A stretch of DNA of 64,000 nt from JACSRF01 sp963695505. GTDB lineage: Bacteria > Chloroflexota > Anaerolineae > Promineifilales > Promineifilaceae. The DNA lies in the NCBI GenBank assembly GCA_963695505.1, contig CAVOGX010000014.1, forward strand, positions 372,001 to 436,000, in the 5' to 3' direction. A program made the position numbers and the translations under genes. The notes beneath the pieces were generated by a model. The model saw only the letters and a list, made by a program, of their open reading frames with translations. It had not been told where the DNA came from and did no database searches. This document shows, piece after piece, positions 19,129 to 30,188 of this stretch (positions are counted from its first letter, which is position 1; each line of letters opens with the position of its first letter).

Positions 19129-20085
19129 CTATTCAAACTTCCACTCACCAACCAATTCCACTTCCAAATCCATCTCCACACCAAACTGCTCGCGCACCGT
19201 ATTCCATGCTTCGGCAAACAGTGCGCGAATCTCTTCGGCCGTGGCCTCTTCGTCATTGACAAAAAAATTGGCGTGTTTTTCCGAAATATGGGCGCCGCCT
19301 ACGCGAAATCCTTTCAAACCGGCCGTTTCAATCAGATAACCGGCATAATAATTTTCCGGGTTCTTAAACATGGAACCACAGCTGGCGCCGCCCGGCTGGG
19401 TTTGCTTGCGATGGGCCGTAAAGCCATCGGCGCGGGCAATCAGCACCTCTGCGGCTTCCGGCGTCAGTTCCAGTTCGGCCGATAAGCACCACCCGCCGCC
19501 AGATGTCCTTCCCTTGCTCCTGCTTCAGAATGCTGTCCCGGTAGCCATACTGCATCTCTTCGTTGCTGTAAATCCGCGGGCCCCGACCCGGTTCCCAAAT
19601 GGTGGCTGCCCGTAAATTGCTGTTCATGTCCGCCGCCGTGGGCGCCGGAGTTGCCGACGACTGCGCCGCCCACTGTGCCGGGCACGCCAATGGCCCATTC
19701 CAGGCCACCCAGCCCTTTGGCAATGCACTGCCGGGCCAGTGAGGATAGATTCATGCCCGGATTCGGCCGTGCAGACGACGCTGGCACCAGTGTGCCGGAA
19801 GCTGACTTTTTTGGCTTTATTCATGATGACCAACCCGCTGAACCCCGCCATCGGAAACGAGAATATTGGAACCGCCGCCCAAAATAAAGTAGGGAATGCG
19901 TTGGTTGTAGGCCAGCTCAACGGCCGTTTGCAACTCCGACGCATTATTCGACCACCAAAAACAGCTCGGCCGGACCGCCCACGCGCGCCGACGTATAGCG
20001 GGCCAAGGGCACGCCAATCTGCAACTGGTCGCCAAAAACCTCGCGAAAGCGTTCTGACTGCTCGTAATGAGGTTCTCACATTCAT
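19129..20085 (-). CDS. murB: UDP-N-acetylenolpyruvoylglucosamine reductase MurB, multiple frameshifts
   Basis: FAD-dependent reductase that makes UDP-MurNAc. Pieces in all three frames line up in order: LARYTSARVGGPAELFLVV, NNASELQTAVELAYNQRIPY, FILGGGSNILVSDGGV (FAD loop), GMNLSSLARQCIAKGLGGLE, WAIGVPGTVGGAVVGNSGAH (FAD/Ser region), YGYRDSILKQEQG, and the C-terminal GGASCGSMFKNPENYYAG, HISEKHANFFVND. At least five single-base shifts are needed (roughly 20075, 19950, 19830, 19640, 19470). ATG 20085 follows AGAAAGGA and lies 20 bases after murC. All catalytic motifs survive, so the breaks look like consensus errors. Confidence 0.88.
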
Positions 20086-20105
20086 GCGTCCTTTCTGCCT
20101 CACGT

Positions 20106-21501
20106 TCATTCACCCAGCCGCTGCCGCAAGCCGTCCAAAACCCACTGCGCCAACTTCATGTCCATCACCAGCACCCAGGGTCAAAATCACGTCATCGGGC
20201 CGTACCCGATCCAAAATATACGCCGCCGCATCCTCCCGCCGGGAATGTGCACGGCATGGGGATGCTTCATCGCCTCCAGGACAACGGCCGTGTCCATGCC
20301 CAGCGAATCCGTTTCCCGGCTGCGGTAAATATCCAGCACCACCACCCGGTCGGCTTCCGCAAAGCTGGCCGCAAATTCTTGCAAGTACAATTTGGTGCGG
20401 CTAAAGGTGTGTGGCTGCCACACTGCCCAAATGCGCCGCCCGGAATAGCGCTGCCGCGCTGCCGCCAGCGTCACCTGAATTTCGGTAGGGTGATGGGCAT
20501 AATCATCAATGACGGTTACGCTGCCCCACCTCGCCCACTCACCTGAAAACGGCGTCCCACGCCACCAAATTCTGCCAGGGATTGCCGGATCACGTTAAAA
20601 TCAATCCCCAGAATCGAGGGCAACAATGATGGCCGCCAGGGCATTGCGCACGTTGTGCACGCCCGGCACGCGCAGCCGCGCCAACCCAATCAGCTGGCCT
20701 CCTTGCTGCACCACAAAATCGGTGCCGCCCAAGGGGTTGGGACGCAGGTTCAACGCCTGGAAATCCGCCTCGCGCTGCACGGCCGTCTTCTTCGACGCTA
20801 AAGGTCGTCATTTCCACGCCGGGCAACTTCAGCTCTGCCAGCAAATGGCGCACGCCCGGATCGTCGACACAGGCAACAAAACGGCCATTTTCCGGCAGCA
20901 GCTTGACAAAGTCGACAAAAGCAGCCAGGTAATCGCTCCGCGGTGGGAAAGATGTCTGGATGATCGTGTTCAATGTTGGTGATGACGGCTACCTCGGGGC
21001 GCAGGCCCAGGAACATGTAGTCGTACTCATCGGCCTCGATCACAAAGATAGTCACCTTGCCCGAAACGGCCGTTTCCACCCAGCGCCGGCAGCACACCAC
21101 CCACAATGACCGTCGGGTCCAGGCCGCCCTCCAGCAAAATCTGGGCGATCATGCCAGTCGTCGTCGTTTTGCCGTGCGAGCCGGCGACAGCAATGCCAAT
21201 AATCGTCGGCCATCAGGTGGCCCAAGAAATCCGCCCGCTTCAGTACCGGTAGACCCGCTTCTCGTGCGGCAGCTACCTCTGGGTTGCTTTCCGGCACGGC
21301 AGATGAAATAACCAGCGCCTCAGCCCCGGCAATATTGTCGGCAGCATGTCCTTCAAATATTGTCGCACCTTCTGCTTGCAGAACGGCCGTTAACTCATTC
21401 GCCTGCATATCCGAACCAGAAACGACAAATCCACGCCCCAGCAGCACGCGCGCAATTGCCGACATTCCCGCGCCGCCAATGCCAACCAGATGCAAATGCA
21501 T
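20106..21501 (-). CDS. murC: UDP-N-acetylmuramate--L-alanine ligase MurC, multiple frameshifts
   Basis: Adds L-Ala to UDP-MurNAc. The first frame starts MHLHLVGIGGAGMSAIARVL, the Rossmann loop of MurC. Later pieces give GKVTIFVIEADEYDYMFL, VAVITNIEHDHPDIFPT, GVEMTTFSVEED, and IWAVWQPHTFSRTKLYLQEF (the HTxSR signature). The end is in yet another frame (LAQWVLDGLRQRLGE, stop at 20106). About seven or more indels are required between 21200 and 20130. Without them the protein would be about 460 residues, the normal length. It follows a CvpA-like gene and precedes murB by 20 bases. Confidence 0.88.
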
Positions 21502-21571
21502 TCCTGGCCGCAGTGTAAACTCCAGGTTTCGGGCAGCTGACCGGCTGCGTGTCAGAGTTTGAAATCGCCAT

Positions 21572-22150
21572 CTAAATCATCACAACAATAACAAACAAAA
21601 AGACAATCACCACCAAAATAGGCAAATAAGGTGCTAAAAATGGCAGTGGCAAGTTATCAATGATCGCGCTAATTGGCACAGCGTTCAGACCCGGGCGCGT
21701 TAGAACGGTCAAATCGAAGGGATAGTTTACCCCAGGGGGCAGTGCCGCGTACCCGCCTGGTCCAATCTGGTACTCTAAAAATGCCCAAAGCGTGCCAACG
21801 ATCAAATATCCGTTCACCGCACCTACGATGGCGCCCATCACCTTGTCCTGAAAACTGTCCCGCACCCGCAGCCGGTCAGCCAACCGCGACCCGGCAAAAG
21901 CCGGACCCTGAAAACTAAAAAAGGTAATGATCAAATGCACCGCTGCCAAAATAAAATATTGCCGCCGGCGCAGCGCCGTTGGATCCGGCAAAGCGGGGTC
22001 AATGGTGGCGCCCAACAAGGAAATCAGGAAAGGGCCAAACTGATTCAAGGCAAATAGTGACAGAACCAGACCAGAGGTGGCAATCACTTCCCTCGTCCAA
22101 CCGCGCAGCGCCCCAATCAGGGCAAAAAAGCCCACCAACAGCCAAAACAT
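21572..22150 (-). CDS. CvpA-family membrane protein inside the dcw cluster
   Basis: An intact protein of 192 residues with four or five hydrophobic spans. The start FWLLVGFFALIGALRGWTRE fits the CvpA/colicin V production family ('G..RG..RE'), as does the later DRLRVRDSFQDKVMGAIVGA, NGYLIVGTLW. The role of CvpA proteins is poorly known and linked to envelope homeostasis. It lies between murG (13 bases upstream) and murC on the same strand, clearly part of the transcript, which is not a standard dcw position. It has no palindrome copy and, unlike its neighbours, no frameshift. Confidence 0.75.
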   Translation of the reverse strand: MFWLLVGFFALIGALRGWTREVIATSGLVLSLFALNQFGPFLISLLGATIDPALPDPTALRRRQYFILAAVHLIITFFSFQGPAFAGSRLADRLRVRDSFQDKVMGAIVGAVNGYLIVGTLWAFLEYQIGPGGYAALPPGVNYPFDLTVLTRPGLNAVPISAIIDNLPLPFLAPYLPILVVIVFLFVIVVMI

Positions 22151-22163
22151 GTGTCCAGGCTAA

Positions 22164-23282
22164 TCATGCCGTCACCCCTTCTGCCAGATCCATAACCAGT
22201 CGGGCCAGCCTCGTCGTCGCATCGGGCACGTCTAATGCCTGGGCGGCCTGCTGCATTTGCGCTAAGCGTGCTTTGTCGCCTAATAAAGCTTGCACCGTAG
22301 GAACCAGTTGATCCGGCAGCGTCTCGTCGGTCAACTGCACCGCCGCCCCTCGTTCGGTCAGGAAATCAGCATTCACTTTTTGGTACCGCCAGGCCCAGGC
22401 CAGCGGCACCAAAATTGCGGGTAGGCCAAAGGCTGGCCCTTCGCCCAGCATGCTGGCTCCAGCGCGCGCCAGCACCAGATCGGCCGCTCGAAAAGCGGCG
22501 CCCATCCGCTCGTGCAAATAGGGGTACGGCCGATAATAAACCATCTGCTCCTCAGATAAATTCGCCAGGTTGGCCTCCACTTCCGGCCAGGTCAGCGTGC
22601 CGCTGATGTGAATTACCTGCACCTGAGCCAGCAGCGCGGGCAAAATCGACATTAAAGCCCGATTGATGGCCTGCGCGCCGCGGCTGCCGCCAAAGACGAA
22701 GAGTGTTGGCCGGCCTGGCAACAAATCAAATTGTGCCAATGCCTCATCTTTGCTCATGGCTGCCGCTTCTCGCAGTTCTGGGCGCACCGGATAACCGGTA
22801 ACGATCATTTTATCGGCAGGCACATAAGCCGCGGGAACCTTCAGTGGTGCAGGCCACTTTTTGAGCCAACGGCATGACAAACTTGATAGATGAGCCCGGT
22901 TCCACATCAGGCAAGTAAATGCTGATGGGCACGCCGTGCAGCCGCGCCGCCACCGTGACCGGCGCAGCCATGTAGCCGCCGGTCATGAACATCACGTCCG
23001 GCTTGAACCGCGCGGATGAGCCGTGAGGCTGTGCCAATGCTCCAAAACAGTTTCGCTGCATTCATCATCATCACGTGCGGTGGAACGCTCACAATCGCCC
23101 CACCGCGAATCGTCTCCAGCTGTATCCCTGCTCGCGGCACTAATTCTTCTTCCATTTCGCCGCTTGTACCAACCCATAAACATCTCTTGCTGCTCTACAC
23201 CCAGGTGCTTGAGTTCTGTGGCCACGGCCAGGGCCGGATAGATGCCGCCACCTGTTCCTCCAGCGCAAATGAGTACTTTCAT
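22164..23282 (-). CDS. murG: Lipid II synthase glycosyltransferase MurG, multiple frameshifts
   Basis: Transfers GlcNAc to lipid I. It starts MKVLICAGGTGGGIYPALAV (the GGTGGH-like loop, here GGTGGG, unusual or an error), preceded by AGGTGA. Then come GIQLETIRGG, KPDVMFMTGGYMAAPVTVAA, PISIYLPDVEPGSSIKF in other frames, and an uninterrupted C-terminal half with TLFVFGGSRGAQAINRAL and GASMLGEGPAFGLPAILVPL (donor-binding site). Three or more shifts lie between 23200 and 22860. The frame of ftsW runs into it without a stop, which I attribute to an indel rather than a fusion. Confidence 0.88.
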
Positions 23283-23290
23283 GATTTTTG

Positions 23291-24488
23291 TCACCTGTCT
23301 ATCGACGGCTGACTTCTGCACAGGGCTGGCTGGATCCGCCGGGTCAATGGCCGCATCGCGCGATATGTTGAGCAAAATGCCCACGCCCAACTAGCGAAAA
23401 GAGCAGCGATGAACCGCCGTAGCTCAAAAAGGGCAAGGGAATGCCGGTGAAGGGAATAACGGCCGTAATCACCGCAATATTGATCAACGCCTGATACGCC
23501 AACCAGCAGGTGATGCCCAGCGCCAGCAGAGAGCCATAAGCTGTCCCGCGCATTGCGCGCAGTCCGCACCCCACGCCATACCAACATGCCCAGCAAGCCA
23601 ATGACCAACAGCGTGCCCAGCAGCCCCAGCTCTTCACCCAGAATGGCAAATACACCATCGGTGTGCGCAGCCGGCAGCGGACCAAATTTTTGGGTGCTTT
23701 CGCCCAGGCCCACACCAGATACAGCCGCCACGCCCCAGAGCAATCAGCGCCTGCTGCACGTGCCAGCTCGCCTGCTGCCGGGTCACGCAGCGTCTGGCCG
23801 TGTAGGCATCCACACGCGCTCGCGCATGGGGCAGGGTGTTGATCAAAAGACAGAAGACCGAGCCACCCAACAGCCGCGCCACGGCAAACTGCCGCCAATC
23901 GGCCCCGGCCACAAAGAAGAGGGTGAAACTGACCAGCGCAATCAGTGCCGGCCGTGCTCAGGTCGGGCTGGCGCACAATCAAGGCGCAGACCACGCCCAG
24001 TAATAACCGAAAAGGGCAGCAGGCCATAGGTCAAAGTCTTGATGCGGTCACCTTTAGAAGAAAGCCAGTGGGCGATGTACAAAATGGTCGCCAGCTTTGC
24101 CACCTCGGATGGCTGGTAAGAGCCTTCATAAAATGCCGCGCTGTGCGCCAAAAATCGCCTCGCCAAAGAAGAGACAAGAAGCAACCCGAGCAAGGTTAGT
24201 CCCAAAAAAGGTACGGAAAATACGGCGCAACATGTGATAATCAAACTGCATCATGATCATGATCGCCAACCAACCCCAAGCAGCAGCGCCATAAACTGCC
24301 GCTTGAAGTAGTAGGTGGCTTCATCTTTAAAGCGCATGCCATAATCAAAGGTGGTGCTGTAGACCATCAGCATGCCCAACACCAGCAGCCCAGCTACAGC
24401 CAAGCAGCAGCCAGTAATCAAACCTGGAAGCGTAATGCCGGGCATTGACCCGATTGCTTCGTTTGCGAACTACATTTACTGTTGTCAT
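23291..24488 (-). CDS. ftsW: Septal peptidoglycan glycosyltransferase FtsW, multiple frameshifts
   Basis: SEDS-family polymerase that builds septal glycan strands with FtsI. ATG 24488 follows AGAGGTAACT; the start reads MTTVNVVRKRSNRVNARHYA. Further pieces include GMLMVYSTTFDYGMRFKDEA, YYFKRQFMALLLGVGW, SYQPSEVAKLATILYIAHWL (the SEDS signature Q.SE..K), FGPLPAAHTDGVFAILGEEL and PFLSYGGSSLLFSLVG, LLNISR. At least five indels break it. A stop (TAG 23291) lies in a neighbouring frame just before murG, whose ATG is at 23282. Ten membrane spans are expected. Confidence 0.88.
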
Positions 24489-24523
24489 AGTTACCTCTTT
24501 AAAATCTGTATTGGTTCGCCAGA

Positions 24524-25904
24524 CTACTTAGCTGCCACTCCTTGTAATTCTTTTACCAATTCCCGAAACAGTTCGCCGCGTTCGGCAAAATCGCTGAAAG
24601 GCGTCGAAGCTGGTGCCGCCGGGGGAGAGCAGAACAATATCGCCAGAAACGGCCGTTTCCGCCGCCACCTCCACCGCTTCTGCCAACGTTGCCACCTGCG
24701 TCAAGTCTGGCCATAGCCTTCTGCCTTCAGACGCTCTGGCCAGCATCTCGGCCAGATCGCCAAACAAAATGACATGCTTCACCCGCTGCCGCTACCTGTC
24801 GCAGCCCAGGCGTCCCACACCATCTCCTTATCCTTGCCACCAGCCAGCAAAATAAGCGGTTCCGTAAAGGCAGCCAGCGCCGCCAGCGCCCGTTCCGGGG
24901 CGGTGGCGATGGAATCGTTGATATACTGCACGCCATTCAGCGCTGCGCACCAGTTCCAGCCGGTGTTCAACGCCTGTGAAAGGTGCGAATAGCCTGCAGC
25001 CATCGCCTCGACGGAATGCCTACCGAATCGGCCAGGGTGACGGCCGCCAGCACGTTGAGCACGTTGTGCGCGACCGCGCAGCTGGATGTCGTCCAGCGGC
25101 AAATGGCAGCTTTCTGGCCGTTGCGCAGCCAGATCTGCCCTTCGCGCACAAAAGCGCCATCTTCTACCTCCTGTTGCAGGCTAAACAGCCGCAGCCGGCC
25201 TTGCACCATGGCAGCTAAGCCCAGCGCACCGGGGTCATCGGCGCACAGCACGGCCATGTCGTCTGCCGTCTGGTAGCGCAAAATATTGGCTTTGGCGTTG
25301 GCGTACGCCTCCATCGTCTTGTGCCGGTCCAGATGATTGGGCGTGATGTTCAGCACGGCCGCTACGTGCGGGCTTTGCTGTCCAGATTTCTAGCTGAAAG
25401 CTGGACAGTTCCTGCACGACCATGTCATCCGGCGCCCATTTTGTGCAAATCGGCGATCAGCGGACGGCCGATGTTGCCGCCCACCCAGGTGCGCCGTCCG
25501 GCAACCTGGCCCATGACGCCGGTCAGCGCGGTGGTGGTGGTTTTGCCTGCCGAACCGGTGATGCCGATAACGGCCGTTGGCACCCGCCGCATAAATTCCT
25601 GCGAATCATTGGTAATCGGCTATGCCTCTGTTCGCGGGCCGCCTGCACCAACGGCGCATCCGCCGGCACGCCGCCGCTAATGGCCAGCACGTCTGTCTTA
25701 TCCAGTAAACTCATCGGATGTTCTCCTAATACATATTCAATATCCAAATCAGCTCAATTCGGCCATACTGTCGGCTAATATTTCCGGTGACCGCAAGTCA
25801 GAAATCGTCACCTGCGCGCCCGCCTCGGCCGCAAAACGGGCCAACGCCTTGCCTTGCCGCGCCAGTCCCAAAATGACCAATCGTTTGCCTGTTAAATCGT
25901 CCAT
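24524..25904 (-). CDS. murD: UDP-N-acetylmuramoylalanine--D-glutamate ligase MurD, multiple frameshifts
   Basis: Adds D-Glu to the stem peptide. ATG 25904 starts MDDLTGKRLVILGLARQGKA, a Rossmann N-terminus too short to stand alone. Other pieces are YVLGEHPMSLLDKTDVLAIS, GGVP; an ATP-loop region readable around 25530-25560 (AGKTTTTALTG-like in frame); MLNITPNHLDRHKTMEAYAN, AKANI (MurD signature NHLDRH); GVQYINDSIATAPERALAAL; and the end FAERGELFRELVKELQGVAA, stop at 24524. Six or more indels are needed. It precedes ftsW by 35 bases. Confidence 0.87.
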
Positions 25905-25973
25905 TTAGCCTGTCAGCTTATCAGCGCTTCAGCAATTCAGCTCGATTAGCTGAGTGACTGGCTCACGGACCAG

Positions 25974-26966
25974 CTACACCAGCGCCAGCGCAATGCCAAC
26001 CATCGCTGCCAAAATGCCAATCAGCCACCAGCGCTGCACAATTTGCGTTTCACTCCAGCCAATCAGCTCAAAATGATGGTGCAGCGGCGCCATCTTAAAC
26101 AACCGCTTGCCGCCGGTGGCCTTAAAATACAAGCACCTGCAGCGTCGATGAGAGCATGGTCGCCATCGGCACAACCGCAATAATCGGCAAAATCAGCCAT
26201 TGATTGGTCATCAAGGCGACCACACCCAGCGCACCGCCCAACGCCTGCGAGCCGACATCACCCATAAACATTTGCGCCGGTTTGGCATTGAACCACAAAA
26301 AGGCAAAACAAGCGCCAACGACAATGAAACGAAAATATCAACCAAAAATTGCTGGTCTTGCAAAAAGGCAATGATGCCATAGGCGGCAAAGGCAGTGGCG
26401 GCAATGATGCCTGCCAGCCCGTCCAGCCCATCGGTGATGTTGACGGCATTGGCCGTGCCGGCAATGATGATGACGGCAATCGGAATGTACAAAATGCCAA
26501 TGTCCAGCAAGAACGGCACGGTGGGTACGGCCACCCAGCCATGCCCATCGATTGACCACAAAATAAATGCAACAGCGCTGCTACCAAAGCAATGCCCAGT
26601 TGAAACCAAATTTTGACCCGCGCCCGCATCCCTTTCACCAGGGCGCAGCCGAAAACCCAGATAATCGTCAATGCCGCCCAAAATGGAGTAGGCAACCATC
26701 ACGCCCAGGGGAATAACGACGCTTTCGGCAATTTCCAAAGCCTGCACAATCTGCACAATGTTGACCACAATGCTGATGAGCACCACCCAGCCGACGATGA
26801 GAATGCCGCCCATGGCCGGCGTGCCCATTTTGGTCATGTGGGTTTGCGGGCCGTCAATGCGAATTTGCTTGCCCAGTTTCAGGCGGCGCATCAGTTCCAC
26901 CAGCGGGCTGCCCCAAATGACAGCCATAAGAAAGGTGACGCCGCCGAGGGTCAAGGCAAATGCCAT
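25974..26966 (-). CDS. mraY: Phospho-MurNAc-pentapeptide transferase MraY, multiple frameshifts
   Basis: Makes lipid I at the membrane. ATG 26966 (MAFALTLGGVTFLMAVIWGS) has GGAAGGT seven bases upstream. Family marks are IDGPQTHMTKMGTPAMGGIL, LGGIDDYLGFRLR (Asp pair), TANAVNITDGLDGLAG (NxTDGxDGLA catalytic loop) and KMAPLHHHFELIGWSE (the HHHFE motif). Breaks lie near 26640, 26310 and 26130. The frame also reads upstream into the end of murF (MILIKGSLGMRMDQIV); an overlapping stop TAATG exists one frame over, so I treat the run-on as an indel artefact. Confidence 0.9.
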
Positions 26967-28388
26967 TAGCTGTACCTTCCCAATCGCGTCAACGATTTGG
27001 TCCATGCGCATGCCCAGGGATCCTTTGATCAGAATCATGTCATTTTCGCTGAATGCAGCTCTTCCAGGATGGAAACGGCCGTTTCCGCATCATCCACCAT
27101 CACCACCTGTATCGGGGGCATACCCACCGCCAATCGCTTCTTCGCCAATCCAGCGGCCACGCTGCCCAACAGTGACCAACAGCTTGGCCACATCAGCGGC
27201 GCGCCGCCCAACCAGCCGGTGCGACTGCTTCTTCCACATGGCCCAGTTCCAGCATGTCACCCAACACGGCCACGTGACGGCCGTCCAAATCTTGCAGCAA
27301 ATTCAGCGCCGCCATCACCGAATCCGGGCTGGCGTTGTAGGTGTCGTCAATAATGAGTGAGTTTTTTGGGCCAGGCACAGCCACCAGGCGCAGTTGGCGG
27401 CTGTCGTCTGCGCAAGCCGGCAAAATTTCCTCCCAGGTCAGCCCTTCTACCAGACCCACGGCCGCCGCGCGCAGCGCGGTGTGCACGCTGTGCCGACCCA
27501 GCAACGGCACCTGCACCATGCATCGCTTCGCGGCCATGGTGCAGGGTAAAGCGAACCCCTTCCAATCCCATCGAACGAATATTGTCGGCCCACAAATCGG
27601 CGCTGTTGTCCAGGCCGTAGGTAAAAATGTGCGCCTGGGTGTGTGTCAGCCATGCTCATCACGCGTTCGTCGTCTTTATTCAAAATGGCGGTGCCGTCGC
27701 GCGGCAGCGCTTCTACCAGCTCCTGCTTCGCCTCTGACGATGTCTTCCATGCTGCCCGCCCGCTCCAAATGCACCGGGCCAATCAGGGTCACCACGCCGA
27801 CTTTGGGTTGGGCCAGTCGCACAAGCGGGCAATTTCACCCGTGGTGTACATGCCCATTTCCAGCACGGCCCGTTCGTGCTCCGGCCGTAAGTCCAACAAG
27901 GTCAGCGGCAGGCCGATTTCGTTGTTGCGGTTGCCCGGCGATTTAAAGGTGCGGTACCGCTGAGACAGGACGGAATGGGTCAGCTCTTTGGTGGATGTTT
28001 TGCCCACGCTGCCGGTAATGCCAATGACTTGCACGGCGAACGGGCGCGCCACGCCTTGGCGCCTGCTTGCAGCGCGCTCATGGATCGTCAACCACCAGGC
28101 AGAGAGGCTGCTTGACAATCAATGGACTGGTGGCGGCTTGGCCGCTGCGCATATCAATAGTTGGGTAATCGCCCGGAAATCGGCCGTTCTACCAACGCCG
28201 CAACCGCTCCCCGCGCAAATGCATCTGGGCCACAAAATCATGCCCATCAACCTTTTCGCCGCGAAACGCCACAAACAGGCTGCCCGGCACCACCTCCCGG
28301 CTGTCAATCACCACCGCGAAACCGCCGGTTCATGGCCGGTCGCCTGGTAGTGGCATAATGTTTCGAGAAAATGTGCTAATGTTAACAT
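26966..28388 (-). CDS. murF: UDP-MurNAc-tripeptide--D-Ala-D-Ala ligase MurF, multiple frameshifts
   Basis: Completes the pentapeptide precursor. ATG 28388 reads MLTLAHFLETLCHYQATGHE, then in other frames VIDSREVVPGSLFVAFRGEK, VDGHDFV (MurF N-domain), VQVIGITGSVGKTSTKELTH (ATP loop GSVGKTSTK), FKSPGNRNNEIGLPLTLLDL, AILNKDDERV, IIDDTYNASPDSVMAALNLL and the C-terminal MILIKGSLGMRMDQIV. About six indels are needed. It follows ftsI directly: no murE lies between, where most clusters have it. The stop overlaps the mraY start (TAATG). Confidence 0.88.
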
Positions 28389-28428
28389 GATCAATCCGTT
28401 TGTGACCTGTTCAGCAGTTTTACTGCCA

Positions 28429-30148
28429 TTACATCATGGGCAAACCTTTACTGCCCTGCCTTGCAGCCATCACATCTGCTTGCAGGCGCACGTTGTCCGG
28501 TGGAATGTCCAGCAGGACGACCAGTTCGTCAACCAAATCGGCAAACATGGGAGCGGCCGTTTGGAACCCCAGGGAGAAGCCTTGTGGCCGATCCAGCTTC
28601 ACCAACACAATGATTTCCGGCGCATCGGCGGGCAGCCAGCCAATGAAGGAACCAATCACGTCATCGGGATGTAAATGCCATTTTCGGGAATTTGCGCCGT
28701 GCCGGTTTTGCCGGCGATGGTGTAGCCTGTCAACTTGGGCTTCGAGCACTTCGCGGGCAACGGCCGTTACCGCCATCGCTGTTACCTTGCCGCGCCGTTT
28801 CTGGGCTGATGGGTCGGCTCAACACCGTAGGCTCATGCACAAAAGTGCCATTCGGACCACGCATTTCTTGCACCAGGTAAGGCTGCATCAAATATGCCAT
28901 CGTTGGCCAGGGCTGAAACGGCCGAAATCATTTGCAGCGGCGTCATGGCCAGACCTTGCCCATAGGAATTTGTCGCCATAATACGACTCCGTCCATAACT
29001 CGCATCACCCGGCAGCGGCATAGTTCCGCCAATCTCCGACATCAAATCGATCCCTGTAGGCCGGCCAAAACCAAACTGCTGGTAATAGCTGTAAAACGTA
29101 TCCGGTCCCATCCAGGTGGCCAGTGTCGCTGCACCAACGTTTAACGAGCGCGCCAGCAGCGTTGTCATGTCTACGGTTCCCGGCGCGCTGCGGTCCCAGT
29201 TGTAAGTTATATGCCCGCCCACTTCAAGCACACCGGCATCATAATAGGTGCTTTGCGGCGTCACCATGCCTGAATCCAGCGCCGCAGCCATCGTGATCAG
29301 CTTCATGACCGAACCTGGCTCATATTGTTTGCTTACGACCGGATTCAGCAACAATCCCTCGATCCTCTTCATAAAAGTGGTAGGGATCAAAGCACGGTGC
29401 GCTGGCCATCGCCAAAATCGCCCCCGTCCGCGGATCCATCACAATGATGGTGCCCCCTTGCGCTGCATACTGCTGGCATTGCCTCGCTGGAGGTGCTCTT
29501 CAACCAGGTATTGCACCGAGCGGTCCATCGTCAGCACTAAATCAGTCCCTTCACGGGCAATGACGCTTTCCTGGGTAGTGAGCGGCGAAATGTTCATAAC
29601 GGTGCTGGCTGCTTCACCAGCCAGTTCCGCTGGTAGTATCCTTCTAGTCCCGCGCCACCGTTGCCGTCAAAATCCACGTAACCCAAAGTATGGCACAGCA
29701 GGTTTCCTTGTGGATAAAAGCGGCGCGGCAGCGGATCGATTTGGATCCCATCGTAGGGCAGCGTGCGCACCAGGTCAGCCACATCTTCAGATACGCGCCC
29801 CTCTAACATGTAAAAGGGGATATCTTGCTCTAACACGCCCAGAATCTCAAATTGCGGCCGTTGCAAAACAGAGGACAGCGCCACAGAGAGTTCCTCTGGC
29901 TCATAAACCAGGTTAGGAGCCACACTTATTTGATAATCCGATCCATTGGCGGCCAATACAGCCCCATTGCGGTCGTAGATCACGCCCCGTTCCGGTTGGG
30001 CGATAACCGAGTACACGTCGCTGGTCCGCCTGGCCCATTCGTCGCCTTGTACAATTTGAAAGGCAACCAGTCGTCCCACAATCACAACCGTTGCAAAAAT
30101 CAAACCTATGAGCACTATCCATAATCGTCTAAACTGGCTTTTGTTCAT
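28429..30148 (-). CDS. ftsI: FtsI/PBP2-type septal transpeptidase, multiple frameshifts
   Basis: Monofunctional class B penicillin-binding protein that cross-links septal wall. The N-terminus has a membrane helix (about 8-30, LWIVLIGLIFATVVIVGRLV) and the dimerisation domain with QPERGVIYDRNGAVLAANGS. The transpeptidase part has MDPRTGAILAMASAP, EPGSVMKLITMAAALDSG (SxxK), ARSLNVG (SxN) and, in a shifted frame near 28700, the KTGTAQIPENG box. Breaks lie near 29625, 29480, 29355, 28845 and 28710. No PASTA domain is seen; the end is a short DUF-like tail. ATG 30148 starts MNKSQFRRLW, 40 bases after the ftsL-like gene. Confidence 0.9.
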
Positions 30149-30188
30149 TGTATTTACTCACTACTAACACGGTCACTCACACGGTTAC

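Noticed and set aside
22992..23390. Apparent FtsW-MurG fusion
   Set aside because: The ftsW frame runs into murG with no stop, but a TAG and a proper ribosome site exist one frame over; indels are common here, so a fusion is not supported.
26258..27038. Apparent MurF-MraY fusion
   Set aside because: The end of MurF and the start of MraY share a frame, but an overlapping TAATG stop/start in the neighbouring frame is the normal arrangement; one indel explains it.
18400..29700. Programmed frameshifting as the cause of the many breaks
   Set aside because: No slippery heptamer plus pseudoknot is repeated, the shifts go both ways, and many occur in the same gene; consensus error is simpler.
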